Shown: positions 1 to 17,088, counted from the first letter of the stretch. The stretch is 18,764 bases of DNA from VBDM01 sp035499735 (GCA_035499735.1 DATJYC010000044.1:1-18764), one strand, 5' to 3'. Notes: a model not told the origin generated them from the letters alone. Numbers and translations are program-made.

Positions 1-139
1 AGTTCTTCGCCTCGCCTCCGTACTTCTTCGCCAGCACGTGCGTCATCGCCGCCGTCAGCGTCGTCTTGCCGTGGTCCACGTGACCGATCGTCCCCACATT
101 CACGTGCGGCTTCGTGCGCTCAAATTTGCCCTTGGACAT
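1..139 (-). CDS. tuf: Elongation factor Tu, N-terminal fragment (gene runs off the left edge)
   Basis: This is the GTPase that delivers aminoacyl-tRNA to the ribosomal A site in the cytoplasm. Only the first 46 codons are in the window. They begin MSKGKFERTKPHVNVGTIG, followed by the P-loop GHVDHGKT at residues 19-26, which is diagnostic of EF-Tu. The ATG at 139 follows an AAGGAG ribosome-binding site that overlaps the fusA stop codon, with a gap of only 12 nt, so the gene is the last visible member of the rpsL-rpsG-fusA-tuf (str) operon. The second EF-Tu gene of the genome ends at the other edge of the window. The two visible pieces are opposite ends of the protein and so cannot be compared. 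The family call is certain. Confidence 0.97.
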   Translation of the reverse strand, partial: MSKGKFERTKPHVNVGTIGHVDHGKTTLTAAMTHVLAKKYGGEAKN

Positions 140-151
140 GGTTGTCTCTCC

Positions 152-2269
<2,118 letters not shown>

Positions 2270-2286
2270 TTGCAGCACCTTGAACC

Positions 2287-2757
2287 CTAGAACCGGTAGT
2301 GGGCGAAGGCCTTGTTGGCCTCGGCCATGCGGTGCACTTCTTCGCGCTTCTTCATCGCGCCGCCGCGCCCCTCGGCCGCTTCCATCAGCTCGCCCGCCAG
2401 GCGGGCGTCCATCGACTTCTCGCCGCGCTTCTGGGCTGCCTCGCGGATCCAGCGCATCGACAGGGCGGCGCGGCGCACCGGGCGCACTTCGACGGGCACC
2501 TGGTAGTTCGCGCCGCCGACGCGCCGGCTCTTCACCTCGACCATCGGCTTCACGTTCTGCACCGCCTGGCTGAACACCTCGAGCGGATCCTTTCCGGTCT
2601 TGGTCTTGATGGTGTCGAACGCGTGGTAGACGATGTGCTCGGCGACCGATTTCTTGCCGCGCGTCATGAGCACGTTGACGAACTTCGCGACGTCGGCGTT
2701 GCCGTATTTCGGGTCGGGAAGAATCTCGCGCTTGGGAACTTCTCTGCGTCGTGGCAT
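2287..2757 (-). CDS. rpsG: 30S ribosomal protein S7
   Basis: S7 is the primary 16S rRNA-binding protein that organises the 30S head and contacts the E-site tRNA. The 156 residues begin MPRRREVPKREILPDPKYG and contain KFVNVLMTRGKKSVAE, both typical of bacterial S7, and the length is normal. The start ATG at 2757 has AAGGA seven bases upstream, overlapping the rpsL stop codon. The gap to rpsL is only 9 nt and to fusA 17 nt, so this is a tight operon. In E. coli S7 represses its own operon through a structured spacer of roughly 100 nt between rpsL and rpsG; there is no room for such a site here. Confidence 0.98.
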   Translation of the reverse strand: MPRRREVPKREILPDPKYGNADVAKFVNVLMTRGKKSVAEHIVYHAFDTIKTKTGKDPLEVFSQAVQNVKPMVEVKSRRVGGANYQVPVEVRPVRRAALSMRWIREAAQKRGEKSMDARLAGELMEAAEGRGGAMKKREEVHRMAEANKAFAHYRF

Positions 2758-2766
2758 CGCGGTTCC

Positions 2767-3144
2767 TTACGCGGCCTTGGGCTTCTTGGCGCCGTACTTG
2801 GAGCGGCCCTGCTTGCGGTCCTTGACGCCTTGCGTGTCGAGGCTGCCGCGCACGATGTGGTAACGCACGCCCGGAAGGTCCTTTACGCGACCGCCGCGGA
2901 TCAGAACCACGGAGTGCTCCTGCAGGTTGTGGCCTTCGCCGCCGATGTAGCTGATTACCTCGAAGCCGTTGGTGAGCCGTACCTTGGCAACCTTGCGCAA
3001 CGCCGAGTTCGGCTTCTTCGGCGTCGTGGTGTACACGCGCGTGCACACGCCGCGCTTCTGCGGCGAGCCGGCGAGCGCGGGCACCTTGCTCTTGGCGGGC
3101 AAGCGAATGCGCGCGTTGCGCACCAACTGGTTGATTGTGGGCAT
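2767..3144 (-). CDS. rpsL: 30S ribosomal protein S12
   Basis: S12 sits at the decoding centre of the 30S subunit and controls fidelity; it is the classical streptomycin target protein. The 125 residues start MPTINQLVRNARIRLPAKSK and carry the conserved PQKRGVCTRVYTTTPKKPNS and GGRVKDLPGVRYH motifs. Both lysines whose replacement gives streptomycin resistance (E. coli K43 and K88) are present, so the allele looks wild type. It is the first gene of the str operon here and has its own promoter (3219-3248) and a structured leader. The ribosome-binding region (GGGACC before the ATG at 3144) is weak and lies inside a possible hairpin. Normally rpoC lies just upstream; here two other genes intervene. 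Confidence 0.98.
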   Translation of the reverse strand: MPTINQLVRNARIRLPAKSKVPALAGSPQKRGVCTRVYTTTPKKPNSALRKVAKVRLTNGFEVISYIGGEGHNLQEHSVVLIRGGRVKDLPGVRYHIVRGSLDTQGVKDRKQGRSKYGAKKPKAA

Positions 3145-3158
3145 TATTTCGGTCCCAG

Positions 3159-3198
3159 AAAAAACCGGGACGGCCCGTCTGCGAGAAACGGCCGCCCC
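3159..3198 (-). terminator. Attenuator-like hairpin plus T6 in the rpsL leader
   Basis: In the rpsL transcript direction the leader reads GGGGCGGCCGT, a short loop, ACGGGCCGTCCC, GG and then TTTTTT. The arms (3188-3198 and 3167-3178) pair over about nine contiguous positions with one G-U, then a one-base bulge and two more pairs. This is the form of an intrinsic terminator, yet it lies between the only good promoter and the rpsL ATG, 14 nt before the gene. A competing hairpin, GTCCCGG-TTTTTT-CTGGGAC (3152-3171), uses the 3' arm and the T tract and would prevent the terminator. That arrangement is what an attenuator looks like, but no ligand or protein is known to me for it. Confidence 0.6.
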
Positions 3199-3218
3199 GC
3201 GGAATACAAAGACCGCAG

Positions 3219-3248
3219 ATTTTAGCTGAAAAATCGATCCATGGTCAA
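3219..3248 (-). promoter_or_regulatory. Sigma70-type promoter of rpsL (str operon)
   Basis: On the minus strand, TTGACC (3243-3248) is followed after 18 bases by TAAAAT (3219-3224), a good match to the -35 and -10 consensus. Transcription would start near 3212, giving a leader of about 68 nt before the rpsL ATG at 3144. It is the only convincing promoter upstream of rpsL. Because an opposite-strand gene now separates rpsL from rpoC, expression of S12, S7, EF-G and EF-Tu probably depends on it. Confidence 0.75.
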
Positions 3249-3298
3249 CAAGTTATCGCTCATTCCGGTAGCATGGAGCCCGATTCCGACGCCCCAGT

Positions 3299-4408
3299 AT
3301 GACAAGCGCATTGTTCAAACCGATTCGCCTCCGCGGGCTCGCGCTCGAGAACCGCGTCATGGTGTCCCCGATGTGCCAGTACTCCGCGGTCGAGGGCAGC
3401 ATGACCGACTGGCACCTCGCCCACCTGGGCATGCTCGCGAACTCGGGGGCCGCCCTGTTGTGCTTCGAGATGACCGACGTGGAGCCGATAGGCCGGATCA
3501 CGCCTTGTTGCTCGGGACTGTACTCGGAGGAGAACGAGGCGGCGCTGCGGCGCATGGTCGCCCACTGCCGCGAGTACGGCCAGGCGAAGCTCGGAATCCA
3601 GCTCGGGCACGCCGGGCGCAAGGCCTCCACGGCCCCGCCTTGGGATTCCGGCAGGGCGCTCGGTCCGTCCGAAGGGGGCTGGCAGCCCGTCGCGCCTTCC
3701 GCGGTCGCCATGGGGGAGGGCGAGCTCGTCCCGCGAGCGCTCACTCTCGCGGAGATCAAGGCGATCGTCGCGAAATTTGTCGACGCGACGCGTCGCGTGC
3801 GGCGCCTGGGATTCGACGCCATCGAGCTCCACGGCGCGCACGGCTATCTGCTGCACCAGTTCCTGTCGCCGCTTTCCAACCGCCGCTCGGACGAATACGG
3901 GGGATCGCTCGCGAACCGCATGCGCTTCCCCCTGGAGGTCTTCTCCGCGGTGCGCGCCGAATGGCCCGAGGACAGGCCCCTGGGCATGCGAGTCTCCTGC
4001 ACCGACTGGGCCCAGGACGGCTGGGACCTGGAGCAGACGGTGCAATTCGCGCACGAGCTGAAGAAGCTCGGCTGCGACTGGATCGACGCTTCGAGCGGGG
4101 GACTGGTGAAGCACCAGTCCATCCAGACGGGACCGGGATACCAGGTGCCGTTCGCCGAGCGCATTCGCAAGGACGTCGGCATCACCACGATCGCGATCGG
4201 GCTCATCACCGAGGCAAGGCACGCCGAGAGCATCGTGGCCGAAGGAAAGGCCGACATGGTCGCGCTCGCGCGGGGCTTTCTCTGGGACCCCCGCTGGGCA
4301 TGGCACGCGGCGCTCGAGCTCGGCGCGGAGTCCCGGATCCCCAGGCAATACCTGCGCGGCCGTCCTGCCCGTCCCGCCGCGACCGCCGGCGAGCGCAAGC
4401 GGGCCTAG
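3299..4408 (+). CDS. Old Yellow Enzyme family NADH:flavin oxidoreductase (YqjM/XenA class)
   Basis: This is a predicted FMN-dependent ene-reductase that reduces activated C=C bonds of electrophilic substrates with NAD(P)H; the physiological substrate cannot be read from sequence. The 369 residues form one TIM barrel. Visible hallmarks are Cys26 in MVSPMCQYS (the redox-tuning cysteine of the YqjM/XenA class), Gln101 in IQLGHAGRK, the substrate-binding His178/His181 pair with Tyr183 in LHGAHGYLLHQFLSP, Arg231 in GMRVS, and a C-terminal QYLRG that resembles the YqjM segment holding the inter-subunit arginine finger. The ATG at 3299 gives the standard N-terminus (SALFKPIRLRG), though no clear ribosome-binding site precedes it. 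It is the only plus-strand gene in the window, divergent from rpsL and convergent with the glycosyltransferase gene. Confidence 0.93.
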   Translation: MTSALFKPIRLRGLALENRVMVSPMCQYSAVEGSMTDWHLAHLGMLANSGAALLCFEMTDVEPIGRITPCCSGLYSEENEAALRRMVAHCREYGQAKLGIQLGHAGRKASTAPPWDSGRALGPSEGGWQPVAPSAVAMGEGELVPRALTLAEIKAIVAKFVDATRRVRRLGFDAIELHGAHGYLLHQFLSPLSNRRSDEYGGSLANRMRFPLEVFSAVRAEWPEDRPLGMRVSCTDWAQDGWDLEQTVQFAHELKKLGCDWIDASSGGLVKHQSIQTGPGYQVPFAERIRKDVGITTIAIGLITEARHAESIVAEGKADMVALARGFLWDPRWAWHAALELGAESRIPRQYLRGRPARPAATAGERKRA

Positions 4409-4413
4409 GCTCA

Positions 4414-4431
4414 GCCGGCCTTCGGGCCGGC
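4414..4431 (+). terminator. UUCG-capped hairpin between convergent genes
   Basis: GCCGGCC-TTCG-GGCCGGC is a perfect 7-bp stem with a stable UUCG tetraloop on the plus strand. It begins 6 nt after the oxidoreductase stop and ends 3 nt before the stop of the opposing glycosyltransferase gene. There is no T tract on either side, so it is not a textbook intrinsic terminator. It may protect the 3' end of the plus-strand mRNA or help Rho-dependent termination. Confidence 0.5.
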
Positions 4432-4433
4432 GC

Positions 4434-6679
4434 TCATGCGGCGGGCCCGCCCGAGCGGGCCGCAGATTCGAGGAAACGCTCCATGCCGCGGATCACATCG
4501 ACGTCCTCGTAGAGGTGCCCGCGGCGGAGCGCAATCCGCTCGCGGATGTCCTCGCGGTACTGCGCGTCACGACACAGCCGGACCGCCAGCTCGACGTACG
4601 CCTCCGCGCTTGCCGCAACGAGCTCGTCGAGCCCAATAGCCCTCAGAATTCCGCTCGCCAGCCGCCCCCGCAGGAAGCGTCCTTCCCAGGCGACGACGGG
4701 GAGACCACACTCGAGCGCCTGCATCGCGGTATTGAAGCCGGAAAACCCGATGGTGTCGAGATAGGCATCGGCGCACGCCATCAATCCGTGGAAGGACGCC
4801 GCTTCCTGCCACGGCAGGAAGACCGCGAACCGATCCAGGTCCAGCCCCTGGCGCGCGAACGCTGCGCCGAGGCGCCTTCGAAGCGTTCCCGAAGTGTCGG
4901 CGACGCGGTGAACGAAGAAAACGAACCGGCAGGCGCCGGTCCTCTTCGCGATCTCGGCGAGGATCCAGTCGTGCTGGGGCGCGTACTTGAAGGGCACCCC
5001 GGCGCAGACGATGACGGGCTTCGCCGCGTCGATGCCCAAGCGCGCGAGGTCGGGGGCGACCGGGGCGACGCGCAACGGCTCGTAGCAGCAGCCCAGGCGT
5101 GGAAGGGTGACGAGCCGCTCGGTGTAGTGCGCCTGGGCGCCCTGCGGCTCCAGGCCCTCCGCCGAGAGAAAACAGTCGATGGTCGGCAGCCCGGAAGTCT
5201 CCGGATGCCCCCAGCTCGTCACCTGGACTGGCGCGAGCCGCAGGCTCGCCAGCTTCAGTGCGGTGGGATCCATGCCGATTTCGGGATAGACGAGGACATC
5301 GGGCCGCTGGCCGATGATGGCCTCCGCCCATTGCCGCAGCCCGCGCGCGCCCTGCTCGAAGTGCGCGGCGCGCGAGCGGGCGAATTCCGTCTCGGCATCC
5401 TCGACCACGCCCAGATAGAACGCGTGCAGCCGGAAGCGCTCCGGATGCAGGTGTCGAAACCAGCCCTTCACGATCGCGCTCCAGACAGGGTGCGAGTGGA
5501 AATACTGCGAGACGACGCCGACGCGGAGCGCCGCATCGCCGCGCTTCCGCGCAGGGAGCGCGAGCTTCTGCGCTTCGAACCAGCCGCGCATCAGCCGGAC
5601 GCACAGCTCGCCGTACTGCTTCAGCAGGTCGCGGTTGTCCTCTTCCTGGTATGCGAGGTAGAACGGCTGGGCCACTCCGACGGCGCCGGCCCCGGACGCC
5701 GAGTCGGGCTCGGCGAACCAGGACTCCAGTTTGCCGAGCTCGGCGGCGAAAGCATCGCGGCATTTCTTCGGCTGACGATCGTCCTCGTAGACGACGGGGA
5801 TCTGGGCCATGGCCAAGGCCCAGCGCGCTTCCGCGAAGCCGGGCCGCAGGGAAATCGCCTTGCGGTAGGAATCCAGGCTTTCCCTCGCCCTGCCCTGATC
5901 CCGGAGCAGGTTGCCCAGATTGTAGTGTGCCTCCGCGATGCCCGGGTCGAGCGCGATGGCCTTTTCATAGCACGCGACCGCATCGGCGATGCGCCCCTGC
6001 ATCTGGAACACGCCTCCCAGATTGCACAGGGCGCGCGGAAAATCCGGCTTCAGCTCGAGGGCTCTCTGGTAGAGCGCGGCGGCCTCCTGCAGCCTGGCCT
6101 GCGCAGCGAGCAGCCCCGCCAGGGAAAAGAGCAGGTCCAGGCGGTCCGGGGCGAGCTGGAGGGCCGCTCGATACCGCAGCTCCGCCTCGTGGCCTTCGCC
6201 GCGCTCCGACAGGCGATCTCCGAGCTTGCCGAGAGCCAGCGCCAGGTTGTGCGCGGCGCCGGCGTAGTCCGGCCGCTGCCTCAGGGCTGACTCGAGATGG
6301 GCGACCGCGGCGGCATGATCGCCGCGCGAATCGCAGATCTCGGCGAGGACGACGCTCGCCTCCGGGAAGTCCGGCTTGCTCTCCAGCGCGCGTGCGAGGA
6401 GCTGCCCGGCCTTGTCGATCTCGCCGCGCGTGTACAGCAGCTTGCCGAGATTGTAGAGCGCGTACGCGTTGCGCGGATCGCTCCCGAGCGCGCTTTCGTA
6501 CGACCGGATCGCGGCGTCGGCTTCGCCCAGGGCCTCCAGGCCGATGCCGAGATTGAGGTGCGCCCTCGCGTAACCTGGCGCGGCGCCGACCGCCGCGCGG
6601 TAGCGCTCGCACGCCTCGCGCAGCCGGCCTTCCTGCTCGGCGCGGTTACCCTCGGCGATCAGCCTGTCTGCGGATTCGC

Positions 6680-6683
<4 letters not shown>
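4434..6683 (-). CDS. TPR-repeat protein with GT41 (OGT/SPINDLY-like) glycosyltransferase domain
   Basis: The predicted cytoplasmic glycosyltransferase has an N-terminal TPR superhelix, which usually binds protein, and a C-terminal GT41-type domain that in relatives transfers a sugar from a nucleotide sugar to protein. From the CTG at 6683 it would have 749 residues: about eight TPRs (residues 5-285), a linker, then a catalytic domain from about 385 with LRVGVVSQYFHSHPVW, TSWGHPETSGLPTIDCFLS (about 489) and GFSGFNTAMQALECGLPVV (about 646). The frame is open up to 7010 inside rpoC, but between 6012 and 7010 there is no ATG, GTG or TTG. The first ordinary start is GTG at 6011 (525 residues), which would discard about six TPRs and has GGGAGG only one base away. 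The CTG at 6683 overlaps the rpoC TGA, suggesting translational coupling. Acceptor and sugar donor are unknown. The family call is firm; the start is inferred. Confidence 0.85.
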
Positions 6684-10879
<4,196 letters not shown>

Positions 10880-10912
10880 CTATGACTCCTCAGGAAACCT
10901 TTTCCGTGGCTC

Positions 10913-15058
<4,146 letters not shown>

Positions 15059-15093
15059 GGACGCTCCATGTCGAAGCCAGAGGACAGGTGACA

Positions 15094-15120
15094 GCGGGCG
15101 AACCCGAAGGTTCGTCCCGC
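15094..15120 (-). promoter_or_regulatory. UUCG-capped hairpin upstream of rpoB
   Basis: In the rpoB mRNA direction the sequence is GCGGG-A-CGAACC-TTCG-GGTTCG-CCCGC: eleven base pairs with one bulged A and a UUCG tetraloop. It ends about 35 nt before the rpoB ATG and has no T tract, so it is better read as a processing or pausing element than as a terminator. In E. coli the rplL-rpoB spacer holds an attenuator and an RNase III site that lower rpoB relative to the L12 gene; this hairpin is in the same place. Equivalence is inferred. Confidence 0.5.
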
Positions 15121-15136
15121 TCCCGCCTGCACTTTC

Positions 15137-15157
15137 AAAACACCGCCACCAGGGCGG
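15137..15157 (-). terminator. Weak attenuator-like hairpin after rplL
   Basis: The minus-strand RNA reads CCGCC-CTGGT-GGCGG-TG-TTTT, a 5-bp GC stem followed by a short T tract, starting about 16 nt after the rplL stop. A second small stem, CGGGC-AAT-GCCCG (15155-15167), shares bases with it and so excludes it. The pair could act as a partial terminator that reduces read-through from the abundant L7/L12 message into rpoB. The stem is short, so it is only a candidate. Confidence 0.35.
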
Positions 15158-15173
15158 GCATTGCCCGAATCAC

Positions 15174-15560
15174 TTACTTGTATTCCGCCTTCGCGCCGGC
15201 GTCGATCAGCTTCTTTACGATCGCCTCGGCGTCGGCCTTGTTCACGCCTTCCTTCACGGGCTTGGGCGCGCCGTCGACCAGGTCCTTGGCCTCCTTGAGG
15301 CCAAGGCCGGTGACTTCGCGGACCGCCTTGATCACGTTCACCTTGTTCTCTCCGAACGCAGTCAGCGTCACGGTGAACTCGGTCTTCTCCTCGGCAGCCG
15401 CGGCACCGCCGCCACCGCCGCCCGCCGGGGCCGCCACCGCGACGGCCGTGGCCGCTGCGGACACCCCGAACTTGTCTTCCAGATCCTTGATCAGCAGCGA
15501 AAGCTCCAGCACCGACATGTTGGAGATCGCATCGAGGATTTCAGCCTTTGCTACCGCCAT
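15174..15560 (-). CDS. rplL: 50S ribosomal protein L7/L12
   Basis: L7/L12 is the multicopy stalk protein that recruits EF-Tu, EF-G and other translational GTPases to the 50S subunit. The 128 residues have the N-terminal dimerisation helices (IKDLEDKFGVSAAA), an alanine/glycine hinge at roughly residues 38-58, and the C-terminal factor-binding domain with NKVNVIKAVREVTGLGLKEA. The hinge holds six consecutive glycines, written by alternating GGC/GGT codons, which is richer in glycine than the usual Ala/Pro hinge. The ATG at 15560 has AGGAG upstream. It lies 58 nt after rplJ, as expected for the L10-L12 unit that supplies the stalk complex. Confidence 0.98.
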   Translation of the reverse strand: MAVAKAEILDAISNMSVLELSLLIKDLEDKFGVSAAATAVAVAAPAGGGGGGAAAAEEKTEFTVTLTAFGENKVNVIKAVREVTGLGLKEAKDLVDGAPKPVKEGVNKADAEAIVKKLIDAGAKAEYK

Positions 15561-15618
15561 TTCGTTTTCTCCTGAATCAATGTTCCTTGCTGGTCCAAAT
15601 ACACGTGCGCCGGAAGCG

Positions 15619-16149
15619 CTAGGCGCCGGCCGCCTGCTTCTTGTCGCGGACGGCGGCGAGGGTGCGCACGAACCGCGCGGGCACCTCGTTCAGCGTCCGG
15701 GCAAGCTTGGCGATCGGGGCCTGCATCGTGCCGAGCAGCTTCGCGAGCAGCTCCTCGCGCGAGGGCAGCGACGCCAACGCCGTGACTTCCTTGGGGGAAA
15801 TCACCGCGTTCTCCATCGCGCCCGCGCGGATCACGAGCTTCTCGTTCGCTTTGGCGAACTCGTTGAGCACCTTTGCCGTCGCCACCGCGTCGGGCGAGAT
15901 GCCGTAGACGAGCGGTCCCTTCATGTGCTGGGACAGCCCGGCGAACGGCGTGCCTTCCACGGCGCGGCGCGCAAGAGTGTTCTTGAGAACGCGCAGGTAC
16001 ACGCCCGACTTTCGGGCTTTCGCCCTCAGTTCGGTCATGCGGCCCACTTCCAGACCACGGTACTCTGCGACGACGATCGCCTTCGCCTTCGCCAGCTGCG
16101 CGGAGACTTCGGCGACTACCGCCTTTTTCTTGTCAAGATCGAGACCCAA
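15619..16149 (-). CDS. rplJ: 50S ribosomal protein L10
   Basis: L10 anchors the L7/L12 dimers to the 23S rRNA stalk base; the L10(L12) complex also represses its own mRNA. The 176-residue product has the family signatures AIVVAEYRGLEVGRMTELR, VLKNTLARRAV and KGPLVYG. The start codon is TTG at 16149 (MGLDLDKKKAVVAEV), supported by a strong GGAGGT at 16155-16160 with six-base spacing and by no better ATG. Upstream lie a 222-nt leader with an L10-type binding structure (16231-16312) and a terminator-like hairpin (16167-16196). A weak start codon together with a structured leader suggests tight control of stalk protein synthesis. Confidence 0.97.
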   Translation of the reverse strand: MGLDLDKKKAVVAEVSAQLAKAKAIVVAEYRGLEVGRMTELRAKARKSGVYLRVLKNTLARRAVEGTPFAGLSQHMKGPLVYGISPDAVATAKVLNEFAKANEKLVIRAGAMENAVISPKEVTALASLPSREELLAKLLGTMQAPIAKLARTLNEVPARFVRTLAAVRDKKQAAGA

Positions 16150-16166
16150 GGTCTACCTCCATTTAT

Positions 16167-16196
16167 AAAAGCCGCCAGTCGACGATGACTCGCGGC
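16167..16196 (-). terminator. Intrinsic-terminator-like hairpin just before rplJ
   Basis: The minus-strand RNA reads GCCGC-G-AGTC-ATCGTC-GACT-G-GCGGC followed by TTTTATAAAT. Five and four base pairs flank a G-G mismatch, and a T-rich run follows directly. It sits between the L10 leader structure and the rplJ ribosome-binding site, where a terminator would silence rplJ, rplL and possibly rpoBC. It therefore looks like a conditional attenuator, analogous to the L10-dependent attenuation known in Bacillus. Function is inferred. Confidence 0.5.
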
Positions 16197-16230
16197 GCCC
16201 ACGGCGACCTTGCATTCAGGCATGACCTGT

Positions 16231-16312
16231 TGCTGGGGTTCGCCATCTGCGTAGGACGGGAAGATGTTTCGCGCCGCTCCTTCCGATTAAGCCTTTCGGC
16301 TCCTACGGTCTT
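16231..16312 (-). promoter_or_regulatory. Ribosomal protein L10 leader (autoregulatory mRNA structure)
   Basis: In mRNA direction the closing helix CGTAGGA ... TCCTACG encloses a GCC-GAAA-GGC hairpin, the unpaired TTAAT and a second arm GGAAG ... CTTCC. It is followed by GCAGATGGCGAACCCC. Position (upstream of rplJ), layout and the CCTACGCAGATGG style of the 3' side fit the L10 leader family, which binds the L10(L12) complex and represses rplJL. The call rests on recognising the pattern and not on a covariance-model search. Confidence 0.75.
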
Positions 16313-16371
16313 TGATGCCCCACCGCGCGCCCTGCTGGCCGCGCGTTGGCCCAAAGTTCCATGAATCCTCA

Positions 16372-17088
16372 TCAATGCTGTGCGCCTCCACCGGCACCCA
16401 GGCTCGCCACGTCCACCCGCACGCCCGGCCCCATGGTCGAGCACACGGACACCTTGCGCAGGTAGATGCCCTTGACGTTGGAGGGCTTCGACTTGTTCAC
16501 CGCGTCGATCAGCGCGACGAGGTTGTCGCGCAGCTGCTCGGGCGTGAACGAAGCGCGCCCGATCGAGCATTGGACGATGCCGGCCTTGTCGGCGCGGTAC
16601 TGCACCTGCCCGGCGCGCGCGTTCTTGACAGCCGCCGCTACATCGGGCGTCACCGTCCCCACCTTCGGGTTGGGCATGAGGCCGCGCGGCCCCAGGATCT
16701 GGCCGAGCTGTCCGACCACGCGCATCGTATCCGGGCTCGCGATCACGACGTCGAAATCGATCTTCCCGCCCTTGATGCTCTCGGCGAGATCTTCCATGCC
16801 GACGATGTCGGCGCCCGCGTCCTTGGCCGCCTTCGCCTTGTCGCCCTGGGCGAACACCGCGATGCGCACCTTCTTTCCGGTGCCCGCCGGCAGCACCACC
16901 GAGCCGCGCACGGTCTGGTCGGACTTGGATGCGTCGATCCCGAGGTTGATCGCGACGTCGACCGCCTCGTCGAACTTGGCGGTAGCCGCCTGCTTGATCA
17001 TCTTCAGGGCCTCGGCCACGGGATAGTTCCTGTTGTGCTCGCGCAGCTTGTCCCAGCCCTGCTTGCGCTTCGGGAGCTTGTTCTTCAT
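16372..17088 (-). CDS. rplA: 50S ribosomal protein L1
   Basis: L1 binds the mobile L1 stalk of 23S rRNA, helps release E-site tRNA, and in many bacteria represses the rplKA mRNA. The 238 residues (E. coli 234) contain the conserved GPRGLMPNPKVGTVTPDV and the RNA-binding STMGPGVRVD near the C-terminus. The ATG at 17088 overlaps the rplK stop as ATGA, so the two are translationally coupled for equal output. A 222-nt spacer with the L10 leader follows. No abnormality is seen. Confidence 0.98.
   Translation of the reverse strand: MKNKLPKRKQGWDKLREHNRNYPVAEALKMIKQAATAKFDEAVDVAINLGIDASKSDQTVRGSVVLPAGTGKKVRIAVFAQGDKAKAAKDAGADIVGMEDLAESIKGGKIDFDVVIASPDTMRVVGQLGQILGPRGLMPNPKVGTVTPDVAAAVKNARAGQVQYRADKAGIVQCSIGRASFTPEQLRDNLVALIDAVNKSKPSNVKGIYLRKVSVCSTMGPGVRVDVASLGAGGGAQH

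Noticed and set aside
3207..3214. BoxA-like GGTCTTTG in the rpsL leader, hinting at Nus antitermination
   Set aside because: It overlaps the expected transcription start, so it would not be fully present in the RNA, and it matches only 6 of 8 positions.
3241..4512. A 423-codon plus-strand frame overlapping the oxidoreductase gene
   Set aside because: The translation is arginine/proline-rich shadow sequence; the Old Yellow Enzyme motifs are all in the other frame.
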